A DNA stretch of 64,000 nucleotides from a virus. The notes beneath the pieces are model-generated. The model was not told where the DNA came from. It worked only from the letters and a program-made list of their open reading frames with translations, and searched no databases. Location: positions 1 through 64,000 of the IMG/VR virus record IMGVR_UViG_3300025949_000019. One strand, written 5' to 3'. The position numbers were made by a program, and so were the translations under genes. How positions within the stretch are numbered: the first letter of the stretch is position 1; every line of letters starts with the position of its first letter. This document shows, in pieces, positions 29,119 through 37,214 of the stretch.

Positions 29119-30177
29119 TTAACCTCCTCCTAAAAATTTATTGATAGAATTTGTACCAGATGAAATCAATGCGTTTGAAATTGGGTCCTTCGTCTGGCTC
29201 TTGTTGCCAATAATAGAAACACCAGCCCTTAACAATTGTGACGTTGACATTCCAGCAACAGCCAAGAACTTCCCTCCACCTGGAATAGATGGCAGCATAT
29301 TGAAGAAGAAATCTGTCAGAACAGAATGTGTCTTTGCTCCCGGATCGGATGGAATTGGTGCACTGATATCTGGCTCTGAATATGAAACTGTCTCCCATGA
29401 CCTATATGCAAAGGAAACTGACAATCTCATGTTTTCCTGATCCTGCCAAGAAAGTTGAATCGGCATCATTGCGACTGGCCAGCATTCATGGAAAACAACA
29501 CCGTAGATTGGTTGGTTGTTCATTGCATAGATCGTGATCTGTAAATCAGTCACGAAATTGTCATAGTATTCATACAGGTTGTTTGGGTCTCTCATCAAAT
29601 ACATCCAATAGTCAAAGAAATATTTCTCAACCATGTCTGCTGAAACCATGAATGACAAATTCAAATCCTGATAGATGATCTGATTTGGCATTCGCATGAT
29701 TGGCGCGTATGTCTTCACATCCGATGTTGTGAATGTATAACCTGGCAATTCAGCCATATCAGTTCTCATCATCAGGTGTTGTTGATCCGAGACTGTAGCA
29801 ATGCTCTTATGATCTGAGAGACCACCAGCATCAATCAATTCCTGCATCATTGGTGGTGGAACAAATGAACAATAAAATCGATTGTTCCATGCGACACCGT
29901 AACTCTGGATATCAACTAGGAAATCCTTCATCAACGACTGAGAATTATTCTGTGCGCCAGTTGGTCCACTCTGTCCTAGTAATCCACTGAATTGGTGTGT
30001 CAAACCGCCAACGACTCCATTGATTCCCGATGACAATGCTCCCGCAGCAGCAGAGGGAAGGCCAGAAAGACCACCGAGAGCCGATGACACGGACGATCCA
30101 ATACCATTCTGTATTACGCCAGATGCGGCTGAGACAGCCCCGGAAACTGATGGAACAAACGAGAAAATTGAGGTCAT
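29119..30177 (-). CDS. gp54: gp54-like baseplate tail-tube initiator
   Basis: A 352-residue protein. A Gly/Ala/Ser-rich N-terminus (SGVIQNGIGSSVSSALG) is followed by a tube-protein fold like gp19/gp54: RFYCSFVPPP, LPGYTFTTSDV, PIMRMPNQIIYQDLNLSFMV, YYDNFVTDLQITIY and QPIYGVVFHECWPVAMMPIQ (shown in pieces). These match the shared beta-sandwich of T4 gp54/gp48 and tail tube. gp54 sits on the baseplate and starts tail-tube polymerisation. Upstream in the same minus-strand operon are gp4 and a structural protein. Confidence 0.75.
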   Translation of the reverse strand: MTSIFSFVPSVSGAVSAASGVIQNGIGSSVSSALGGLSGLPSAAAGALSSGINGVVGGLTHQFSGLLGQSGPTGAQNNSQSLMKDFLVDIQSYGVAWNNRFYCSFVPPPMMQELIDAGGLSDHKSIATVSDQQHLMMRTDMAELPGYTFTTSDVKTYAPIMRMPNQIIYQDLNLSFMVSADMVEKYFFDYWMYLMRDPNNLYEYYDNFVTDLQITIYAMNNQPIYGVVFHECWPVAMMPIQLSWQDQENMRLSVSFAYRSWETVSYSEPDISAPIPSDPGAKTHSVLTDFFFNMLPSIPGGGKFLAVAGMSTSQLLRAGVSIIGNKSQTKDPISNALISSGTNSINKFLGGG

Positions 30178-30737
30178 GCTTTACCTTCCCAAATGTCTTC
30201 TGCTTTCGCACCGACGAATTGTTGAACTGGTAGAAAAATGGCAATCTCCCATTCCTTTGGTTCGACCTTAATGAATTGGGATTTTACATGAGAGTATAGG
30301 TATTTCTTGATGCAGGGCTTTACTTCCCTAAACTTAGTCGATTCTCTAATCAAGTCATATGTTATTTGGAATCGACTAGATTCATCCAAGTATTTATTCC
30401 CTGAGACCGCAGCTAGCTTGTCTAATAGGATTGCTCGTTCTTGGTAACCGAGGTAGTGGAGGTTCAGACCTAGAAAGGAATCGGGATAGAAGTCAATTGG
30501 AATTACGAGAGGAAATTTATCCCAATATGGCAATTCATCTTTTAGCTTTGCATCGTATCTGAAGAAGAACATGTTTCCAACCATTGAGACTGGTGTATCT
30601 GGCTCGCCTTTCAACAACGAAGATGGCGTAACCTTGTATTGCTTCAAAACATCGAAGAACCAGGCTCTTGCAGCAACCGATTTCGGTTTCAAGCCCGATT
30701 TGTAATATTCTTTTGTCAGTATGTCAAGTAGTGGCAA
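30174..30737 (-). CDS. Conserved-looking myovirus structural protein, unassigned
   Basis: A 187-residue protein. It contains LKDELPYWDKFPLVIPIDFY and FLGLNLHYLGYQERAILLDKL, a motif pair (DELPY-FPLVIPI and GLNLHYL) I associate with structural proteins in T4-like cyanophage and related genomes. It overlaps gp54 by 4 bases at ATGA and lies between gp4 and gp54, so it is likely a tail or baseplate component; its exact place is not known. Confidence 0.7.
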   Translation of the reverse strand: MPLLDILTKEYYKSGLKPKSVAARAWFFDVLKQYKVTPSSLLKGEPDTPVSMVGNMFFFRYDAKLKDELPYWDKFPLVIPIDFYPDSFLGLNLHYLGYQERAILLDKLAAVSGNKYLDESSRFQITYDLIRESTKFREVKPCIKKYLYSHVKSQFIKVEPKEWEIAIFLPVQQFVGAKAEDIWEGKA

Positions 30738-30769
30738 AGCATTGTCCTTTAATTCGGCAGTAGTGCGTG

Positions 30770-30777
30770 TATTTATA
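30770..30777 (-). promoter_or_regulatory. T4-like late promoter for the hub operon
   Basis: On the minus strand TATAAATA is exact (reads right to left 30777-30770), about 33 bases before the start of the structural gene at 30737. Back-to-back with another exact motif on the plus strand. Confidence 0.7.
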
Positions 30778-30809
30778 CTATTGCCAGTTATTTGGGGTTC
30801 GGTTTACTA

Positions 30810-30817
30810 TATAAATA
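30810..30817 (+). promoter_or_regulatory. T4-like late promoter on the plus strand
   Basis: TATAAATA exact, followed by GAGTG. It is divergent from the minus-strand copy. Rightward transcripts would run antisense to gene 4 and on toward gene 48. Confidence 0.6.
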
Positions 30818-30900
30818 GAGTGTAGAGTTTCTTCGAGTGACCTTAAAGAACCCTTATCCCCGCCCTACCCCGAGTGCAGAGTTACACATCCAGAAAACAC

Positions 30901-31389
30901 CTACTTCTTCTTGTTGGTTTTACCAGATTCTCCATAGTTAATTCCCATATCAACCTCAGTCACGACTTGAAATTTCCAACCACGATCCTCACAGAATGCA
31001 GTCGCAGCCTGGAACTTAGCATCATTCACACCCCATCTCGCAACCTCACGAATGTAATACCTCATTAGCTTATTTCCTCGCTTTGGGGCATTTTCTTCAT
31101 TTAATGCATTTTCCTTCTCCATTTTAATTTCAATGACCAGTGTCTCTATTTTGCCATCTGGTTTCTGGATTTTGCACCAAATGTCCGGGAAATAGCGATG
31201 AATCTCTCCGTCCAATGGGCTTCTATATGGTATTGAAAACTCCTCGGATGCCCATTCTAGGACATTCGGATTGCTGTCCATTCTTTGCATGAATTCCAAC
31301 TCAAGGCGAGACCGATAGATGATCTTGGTTGGGTCACCTTTCTTGTACTTTTCCGGGTTCTTTGGTTTGAATTTGCCTCTTTGTGCCAT
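30901..31389 (-). CDS. gp4: gp4 head-completion protein
   Basis: A 162-residue protein closely resembling T4 gp4 (gp50): RGKFKPKNPEKYKKGDPTKII, IYRSRLELEFMQRMD, NPNVLEWASEEFSIPYRSP and RYFPDIW (split). The nuclease-like core with E/D and ExK (LVIEIKMEK) fits the endonuclease/head-completion family that prepares packaged heads for tail joining. It is longer at the C-terminus than T4 gp4 (150). Confidence 0.9.
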   Translation of the reverse strand: MAQRGKFKPKNPEKYKKGDPTKIIYRSRLELEFMQRMDSNPNVLEWASEEFSIPYRSPLDGEIHRYFPDIWCKIQKPDGKIETLVIEIKMEKENALNEENAPKRGNKLMRYYIREVARWGVNDAKFQAATAFCEDRGWKFQVVTEVDMGINYGESGKTNKKK

Positions 31390-31397
31390 ATTCTAGA

Positions 31398-31406
31398 GAT
31401 AAATAG
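31398..31406 (+). promoter_or_regulatory. T4-like late promoter for gene 48
   Basis: GATAAATAG, transcription start expected near 31413, 57 bases upstream of the gp48 ATG. It faces another copy on the minus strand. Confidence 0.6.
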
Positions 31407-31440
31407 TTTGTAGTTATATGTGTGTGTGTATGTCCTAGTG

Positions 31441-31449
31441 CTATTTATC
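31441..31449 (-). promoter_or_regulatory. T4-like late promoter for gene 4
   Basis: On the minus strand GATAAATAG (31449 to 31441); leftward transcription would start near 31435 and reach the gp4 ATG at 31389. It overlaps the rightward transcript from 31398. Confidence 0.6.
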
Positions 31450-31469
31450 CACATCAATAAAGAAGAAAA

Positions 31470-32519
31470 ATGCCAACCTCAACCTTCAAGCTAACAAACA
31501 GAACCCCGCTTCCAACAAACGCTGATATCTCAGTCGCTAGCCAAACAGAAGATGGTCTTGAAATTCTTCAATATCCATCAGACTTGCTACGAGACAAAGT
31601 GCCGGTTGTTGGTAATACAATAGATGCGGTCGTGCCATTCATTTCCTTCTATATCATGGTTCCACAGAAAGCCCAAGCAATAAAAGACAATCTAGCACTA
31701 GACGACGACACTTCAAAAAACGTCATTGCACTAAGAGGCTTGCAATATGCTTCTGAGGTCAACAAGGAATTGACTATCAAGGCTGGGGAAGCTTTTTCGA
31801 CTGGCTTGAACGATGGAAAGGACAGACTCAGAATCCAAAGAAAAGTTCAAGTCCTGAAGAAATTGATCTGCCTTCACATGCCGGATACAGTAAACCATGA
31901 CTTGAGTGCAGAATACAGCACACTTTCCATTGGAAAAGATTTGGTTAAGGTTGGTTCTGTTATTGATGCAGTCAAGCATGGAATCAAGATGGACATGGAC
32001 AAGCTAGGCTCTGATATTGTCAATTTTGGCGCTGCATTTGCAGACGAAAGCGGTCTTGCTGGTGTTGCAGGAACATTAGCCAAATATGTCCAAGCCGGTC
32101 AGGGCGTTGCAGTAAACCCGCTTTCTGAGGTGTTCTTTGAGAACATGCAATTCAGGCAATTCAATTTCGATTTTAAGATGCAACCTAGAAATGCAGCAGA
32201 AGCACAAGAAATCCTAGACATAATAAAGACATTCAGAATGTACATGGTTCCAGAGATTTCGTCTGACAACGTTGCTGGCATTTTCTTCACTGTTCCGGGA
32301 TTCTTCCAGATCAAGTATTATATCCAAGACCAGGATGGTGTTCGCGAAAACGACAGGATTCCTAGAATTTCTGGTTGTGCATTGACTGGTGTTCAAACTG
32401 ACTGGGCTCCGGATGGATTGTCACTTCACAAGGATGGAATGCCAAATGCAGTTAGAATTCAATTGAACTTCACTGAGCTAGAAATCATGCACAGAGACAG
32501 AATCAAGGACGGATACTAA
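31470..32519 (+). CDS. gp48: gp48-like baseplate tail-tube cap
   Basis: A 349-residue protein. NPLSEVFFENMQFRQFNFDFKM (in pieces), EAQEILDIIKTFRMYMVPE and PDGLSLHKDGMPNAVRIQLNF give the gp48/gp54-family pattern, in which the tail-tube fold caps the baseplate hub. Length is close to T4 gp48 (364). The N-terminal half is helical. It starts the plus-strand morphogenesis operon with gp53 next. Confidence 0.85.
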   Translation: MPTSTFKLTNRTPLPTNADISVASQTEDGLEILQYPSDLLRDKVPVVGNTIDAVVPFISFYIMVPQKAQAIKDNLALDDDTSKNVIALRGLQYASEVNKELTIKAGEAFSTGLNDGKDRLRIQRKVQVLKKLICLHMPDTVNHDLSAEYSTLSIGKDLVKVGSVIDAVKHGIKMDMDKLGSDIVNFGAAFADESGLAGVAGTLAKYVQAGQGVAVNPLSEVFFENMQFRQFNFDFKMQPRNAAEAQEILDIIKTFRMYMVPEISSDNVAGIFFTVPGFFQIKYYIQDQDGVRENDRIPRISGCALTGVQTDWAPDGLSLHKDGMPNAVRIQLNFTELEIMHRDRIKDGY

Positions 32520-32527
32520 AAACTATC

Positions 32528-33151
32528 ATGGGTAAATATTTTGACAAAATGCCAAAAGTCTATTACAGCCTGGACGATAATAGACAAAATCCACAGGTTG
32601 TTACTGACGTTACGTTTTCAGTCAGATTGCTAGAACAATATGCAACCGACACCAAATTCTTCTATACGACAATAGTCAAGGATGGTTTGAAACCAGAGGA
32701 TGTTGCTTTTATTGTCTATGGAGATGTTCAGTTGCATTGGGTCATTCTACAATTCAATAAGATCATAAATCCAAGATTCGAATGGCCGTTATCTAGTATC
32801 AATCTAGACAAATACATAATAGACAAATATGGTTCTATTGGCAATGCAGAATCGGGTGTTCATACTTATCTAAAAAAATTAACATATGTTTCGTCTACTT
32901 CGGATACACCATATGTCAGAAACATTGAGATTGGCGCAGCGGAATATGCTAATGTAGCTATTGATCTAGCTGGACAAGACTATTCTTTGTCTAACGGCGA
33001 AACAGTCACAATCCTAACTGACAGAGATACAATATCATTCTATGATTGGGAAGTCTCAGAGAATGAAAAGAAACGAGAAATAAGATTGTTGCAGAATCAG
33101 TATGTCGATGCGATTAGAGTTTCATTCAATAATCTAACAAAGGTGTCATAA
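32528..33151 (+). CDS. gp53: gp53-like baseplate wedge protein
   Basis: A 207-residue protein. The N-terminal half matches gp53: LLEQYATDTKFFYTTIVKDG, AFIVYGDVQLHWVILQFNKI and PRFEWPLSS. The C-terminal third is variable and includes a LysM-like strand-rich part (YSLSNGETVTILTD). In T4 gp53 joins adjacent wedges. Starts eight bases after gp48. Confidence 0.85.
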   Translation: MGKYFDKMPKVYYSLDDNRQNPQVVTDVTFSVRLLEQYATDTKFFYTTIVKDGLKPEDVAFIVYGDVQLHWVILQFNKIINPRFEWPLSSINLDKYIIDKYGSIGNAESGVHTYLKKLTYVSSTSDTPYVRNIEIGAAEYANVAIDLAGQDYSLSNGETVTILTDRDTISFYDWEVSENEKKREIRLLQNQYVDAIRVSFNNLTKVS

Positions 33152-33155
33152 GATA

Positions 33156-34532
33156 ATGGCAGTAACACAAAAAGTCCTCCAGAGTGCGACTGGTGTTTCT
33201 ATTGATAGATTCGTCGTGATTGCTGGCACAAGAAACAGCATTGGCTTGGAACTACAGATGTTGGAGATGAACATCTTTGAGGATATCTTTTCGCCATCAA
33301 TGTCGGCTACTGTCCTTGTTCAAGATACATTCAACCTAATCGAAAAAATCCCAATTTGTGGTCAAGAGTGGGTCTTCATTAGAATTTCAAAACCTGGATT
33401 TGAAGCAGAAGATGGCAATGATCTTAGCTTTTCCTTCCTGATGCGAATCTATAAGATTGAAAAGGTAAATCACGAATCTCCTCTTAAACAAACCTATTTG
33501 ATGCATTTGATTAAGGAAGACGCCGTTTTCTCCGCTCAAGACAGGGTCAATAAGTCATACAAGACAACAAAGCCTGAAGTTGCAATCAAGGACATATTCA
33601 AGAACAATTTCTTTTATGATGATGAAGATTCGTTCTTGCAATCGTTCGCAACATGGCCTATGAAATCATCAAATTATGCGTTTTCATTTCAAATACCAAA
33701 CTTGAAGCCATTTGAAGCAATTCAGTTTCTATCTTCAATGGCTAGGAATAAGAACAACATAAATGACTATATCTTCTTTGAAAACAATAGAGGTTATGTA
33801 TTCGATAGTCTCTCAGAGATGTTTGTTGCAGACCCAATTCTAACCATCGAATATAGGGTAAAGAACATCGTGACAGATACGGTTGATTCTACTGACCCAT
33901 ATGTTAACTCTCTGTCACCATTGGGTATTCAAAATGATGTTCTGTTTGATTACTTAAAGAGTCTAGACCATGGAGAATTGGGTGTGCAAGCAGACTCTTT
34001 CCAGTTGCATAATCAAACATTCATGTCAAATTCTATTTCATATGATACTTTCTTTAGCAAGTACAAGAAAGATTTTAAGCTAAACAAATTCAGCAAGATA
34101 CCAGACAATGATTGGCGTGAATTGATCACAAGTCAAGATGCAAGCCGTATTCCATACTATAGGGTATTTTCTGTTATTCCGAAGAAGAATGCAGGTCTAT
34201 TTACTGATTTCTCTGAGGAAGCAATCGCAACTAGGGTTATGCAATTCTCGTCAATAACAAATCAGAAGATCAGGCTTCATATGCCAGGAACTCCACTAAT
34301 GAAGGCTGGTGCAACGATTCAACTTCAATATCCTGCAATCGAATCTAAATCTACTTCAGACAATGCAGAGGAATTGTTAGATGATTACCTAGCAGCAAAA
34401 TACTTGATCCTATCTGTGCGTCATGTAATAACACAGAAGGAATGGCATTCCTATGCAGAAATTTCCAAGGACACACTTCCTAAGAAACTACCTATGGAAT
34501 TCGCCTCAAACTTTACACTAGAAGGTCTATAA
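33156..34532 (+). CDS. gp27: gp27-like baseplate hub protein
   Basis: A 458-residue protein, with LELQMLEMNIFEDIFSPSMSATV, WVFIRISKPG and LMRIYKIEKV (first tube-like domain), and later FQIPNLKPFEAIQFLSSMARN and YIFFENNRGYVFDSL, the T4 gp27/gpD pattern shared with contractile injection systems. It forms the hub ring carrying the gp5 spike, which is encoded by the next gene one base later. Confidence 0.85.
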   Translation: MAVTQKVLQSATGVSIDRFVVIAGTRNSIGLELQMLEMNIFEDIFSPSMSATVLVQDTFNLIEKIPICGQEWVFIRISKPGFEAEDGNDLSFSFLMRIYKIEKVNHESPLKQTYLMHLIKEDAVFSAQDRVNKSYKTTKPEVAIKDIFKNNFFYDDEDSFLQSFATWPMKSSNYAFSFQIPNLKPFEAIQFLSSMARNKNNINDYIFFENNRGYVFDSLSEMFVADPILTIEYRVKNIVTDTVDSTDPYVNSLSPLGIQNDVLFDYLKSLDHGELGVQADSFQLHNQTFMSNSISYDTFFSKYKKDFKLNKFSKIPDNDWRELITSQDASRIPYYRVFSVIPKKNAGLFTDFSEEAIATRVMQFSSITNQKIRLHMPGTPLMKAGATIQLQYPAIESKSTSDNAEELLDDYLAAKYLILSVRHVITQKEWHSYAEISKDTLPKKLPMEFASNFTLEGL

Positions 34533-34533
34533 G

Positions 34534-36276
34534 ATGGAAAATTTCTTCTTTGGAAAAGCTGGATTGATTCCTTGGATTGGGATCGTAGAAAGACGAAATA
34601 GCGATGATCTAAGGATTGGTCGCTGTAAGGTCAGGGCTTTCTTTCACCACAGCGGTGACACATCAGAAATGTCAACGGATTCGCTTCCCGATGCATATCC
34701 ACTAGAACCATTGACAGGAACATTCTGGGCAACAGCGAAGGAAGGTGATACTGTTTTTGGTTATTTCTTGGACGAAAAGAAACAATCAATGCTAATTGTT
34801 GGAAAATTGCCTGTTGCTCTCCAAAATGAAGTCAATCATCCAGAAGGTTCTGGTTTCAAGGATGCAAGAACAAGTGCAGAGCTAGCCTCGTTTCCAAGAC
34901 AGATTTTCAAGACATACAGATATTCACCTAATGGTGTCGATGCACAGGAACTAGACAAGGCTGCAAAATATCCTCCATATGGCTCAGACAAAGCCTCAAT
35001 ACCATTTTTGTCAAGAGCAGACGAGGCTGCAATTCCATCCCAGATTTCTCCAGATTCTAGAAAAGCCCAAGCCTCCGGAACTAGATACAACACAGCCGAT
35101 GGTAAGACATGGTTTGAATTGCCAACTGTCTGGTCTGCGAAGTATCCTTTCAATCATGCATACGAATCAGAATCACTTCATGTCATGGAGTTCGATGATT
35201 CGCCTGGCTCCGAGAGAGTTTCCCTGCACCACAGAATAGGCTCTGGTTTTGAGTTTTTCCCTGATGGTTCTGTTGTCTATAAAAATATGAAGGACGGTTA
35301 TGAGGTGACATTGGGGAACAAGAAAATCGGTATCTCTGGTGATTGTGATGTTCACATCAAAGGTAACAGGACATTGCTGATAGATGGTAACCTGACACAA
35401 CACGTTTCTGGTGACTATTTTCTATCGGTTGACGGTCAGATGAAGACACTTATTAGAGGAAATGAGACAAGAAACATAGGTGCAGACAGCAAGACTTCTA
35501 TTCAGGGAGATTTTGTCAACAAGGTGGCTGGTCAGCTATGGTTGCAGGGAAGCAAGATACAGGAAAATTCTTCATCTACACCAGACGTAGATGAAATCCA
35601 TGACTTTGATCTACCGTCGTTACCAGCAAACACAATTGAAAACACATCGAAATTGATTTCTATTACAGGCACAGAAGTTGCAGCACACGATGATACATTC
35701 AAGGTTGCAGGAGGCGGTTCAGGTGAAGTTGTGACCACAAACAAGCTAACACCAGCGCCAACGACATGTCCTGTCGTGAAGGATTCAACGACTGCATTTA
35801 CTGATGGCGATTCACGTTACAGAATGCAGCTTTCGAAATATTACCAATTGGCTGATTTGACAATTCGCCCACCATATCCTCATGCAATTGCAGATCAAAA
35901 TGGCTTGAGTCAGGCTGATATAATTTGCAACCTAGCAGCACTTTCATTGCAGATCATAGATCCAATCTCCGCTCAATTTCCCGGTTCTCAGATCAATTCA
36001 GGATTCAGGGCTTTAACTGATGGTAAGTCACAACACGAATCGGGTGAGGCTGTTGATTTGCAATGGCCATCAATAACTGCTGGTTCATTGTCTAAATACC
36101 TAGAGATTGCAAACTGGATAAAAGACAATCTACCATTTGATCAATTGATTCTAGAGCATGGAACAACATGCTGGATTCACGTCTCAATGTCTAGAACAAA
36201 GACAAATAGAAAAGTAACCTTGACTCAGATAAATGGAACATACTATCCAGGTCTTTCAATGTTTGGGAGGATATAA
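34534..36276 (+). CDS. gp5: gp5-like spike with M15 peptidase domain
   Basis: A 580-residue hub spike. Residues 1-100 form the OB-fold (IGRCKVRAFFHHS, AKEGDTVFGYFLDE). A beta-helix follows (about 260-340) with repeats such as DCDVHIKGNRTLLIDGN and NETRNIGADSKTSIQGD. Residues about 430-580 are a peptidase M15 (VanY-like) domain: INSGFRALTDG, SQHESGEAVDLQW (SxHxxGxAxD zinc ligands) and WIHVSM (third ligand). T4 gp5 carries a lysozyme domain between the OB-fold and the helix; here that slot is empty and the peptidase is at the C-terminus. Roles: pierce the outer membrane and cut peptidoglycan cross-bridges. Confidence 0.85.
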   Translation: MENFFFGKAGLIPWIGIVERRNSDDLRIGRCKVRAFFHHSGDTSEMSTDSLPDAYPLEPLTGTFWATAKEGDTVFGYFLDEKKQSMLIVGKLPVALQNEVNHPEGSGFKDARTSAELASFPRQIFKTYRYSPNGVDAQELDKAAKYPPYGSDKASIPFLSRADEAAIPSQISPDSRKAQASGTRYNTADGKTWFELPTVWSAKYPFNHAYESESLHVMEFDDSPGSERVSLHHRIGSGFEFFPDGSVVYKNMKDGYEVTLGNKKIGISGDCDVHIKGNRTLLIDGNLTQHVSGDYFLSVDGQMKTLIRGNETRNIGADSKTSIQGDFVNKVAGQLWLQGSKIQENSSSTPDVDEIHDFDLPSLPANTIENTSKLISITGTEVAAHDDTFKVAGGGSGEVVTTNKLTPAPTTCPVVKDSTTAFTDGDSRYRMQLSKYYQLADLTIRPPYPHAIADQNGLSQADIICNLAALSLQIIDPISAQFPGSQINSGFRALTDGKSQHESGEAVDLQWPSITAGSLSKYLEIANWIKDNLPFDQLILEHGTTCWIHVSMSRTKTNRKVTLTQINGTYYPGLSMFGRI

Positions 36277-36281
36277 GATAT

Positions 36282-36920
36282 ATGCCAGGAGCAGCACGAA
36301 CGTACAAAAATTACATGATCAAATTTCCCAATGAAAAAGTTTATGTGGGCTATACTTCAACCAGTATGGAAGATAGGCGTAAAGCTCACAAGAGGGATAT
36401 GAAGTTAAATAGACCCGTATCAAATGCTCTCAAGAAGTATGGATTTGAAAATGTAAATTGGCAAATCATTGCGGAGTTTGATAATGAGCATGATGCTCTA
36501 GAAAATGAAAAGAAGTTAATTGAAGAATACAATTCTAGAGACATAAATTTTGGATATAATGTGTCTGTTGGAGGTGAAACTTTTCCAACCGGTTTTAATG
36601 GATCATATTGGATGGAAGGAAAAACTGAAGCTGAAATTAAATCGATTAATAAGAAGAAGGGAAAACCAGGCGAAACAAATCCATTTTACGGTAAGAAACA
36701 TTCAAAAGAGTCTATGGATAAGATGGTAGCTAAAAGACGAGCTAGTGGTTCTTATGATATCCCATCTTGCTCCATCCCTATAATTTATGACGGAATAGAA
36801 TATAAAACTAAGAGTCATATGAGGCGTGCTACCGGTATAAGTAGAAATAAACAAAACAAATTAATATCAGAAGGAATTGCTACATTGAAAGCTCAGATCA
36901 ATGGTAAGGAGGTTAACTAA
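36282..36920 (+). CDS. GIY-YIG homing endonuclease
   Basis: A 212-residue site-specific endonuclease. The GIY-YIG domain is KNYMIKFPNEKVYVGYT (a KVYVGYT version of YIG), then RRKAHKR and ENEKKLIEEYNS. NUMOD-type DNA-binding motifs follow (NPFYGKKHSKES, SHMRRATGISRNKQNK). It starts MPGAAR, identical in style to the start of the PAAR gene that follows (MPGASR), and ends with TAATG overlapping that gene. This suggests the endonuclease is inserted at the PAAR gene start. Confidence 0.85.
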   Translation: MPGAARTYKNYMIKFPNEKVYVGYTSTSMEDRRKAHKRDMKLNRPVSNALKKYGFENVNWQIIAEFDNEHDALENEKKLIEEYNSRDINFGYNVSVGGETFPTGFNGSYWMEGKTEAEIKSINKKKGKPGETNPFYGKKHSKESMDKMVAKRRASGSYDIPSCSIPIIYDGIEYKTKSHMRRATGISRNKQNKLISEGIATLKAQINGKEVN

Positions 36921-37214
36921 TGCCCGGGGCATCTCGTTTTGGCGATCTTTGCTCTGGGCATTAGTTGCCATGGTTGTTATCCGTCACGTCCAAACATCTC
37001 CGCATCAGATGATGTGTTTGTAAATGATATTGGTTCTCACAGGGTTTCTGACCAGTGGGACGTTCATTGTTGCAAGCTTTGTCACGGCGGGTCCACGATA
37101 GAGGGTTCGCCAGATGTGTTTGTGAATGACCTGCCAAAGGCACGCATTGGTGATGCAGTTGATTGTGGTTCAATGATTCTAGAAGGTTCCGATGACGTAT
37201 TGGTGAATGAATGA
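36920..37214 (+). CDS. PAAR-repeat spike-tip protein with a broken frame
   Basis: Starts at the ATG overlapping the endonuclease stop, preceded by the perfect ribosome site AAGGAGGT (36906-36913). The first 14 codons (MPGASRFGDLCSGH) end at TAG (36962-36964), but in the +1 frame the PAAR protein continues: SCHGCYPSRPN, DDVFVNDIGSHR, GSPDVFVND and GSDDVLVNE. The two parts match a complete PAAR protein if one T near 36961-36962 is skipped. PAAR proteins cap the tip of contractile spikes. Either recoding, a real mutation, or a sequencing error explains the break. Confidence 0.75.

Noticed and set aside
36282-37214. Group I or II intron around the homing endonuclease
   Set aside because: The endonuclease touches both flanking genes directly, so there is no room for intron RNA structure.
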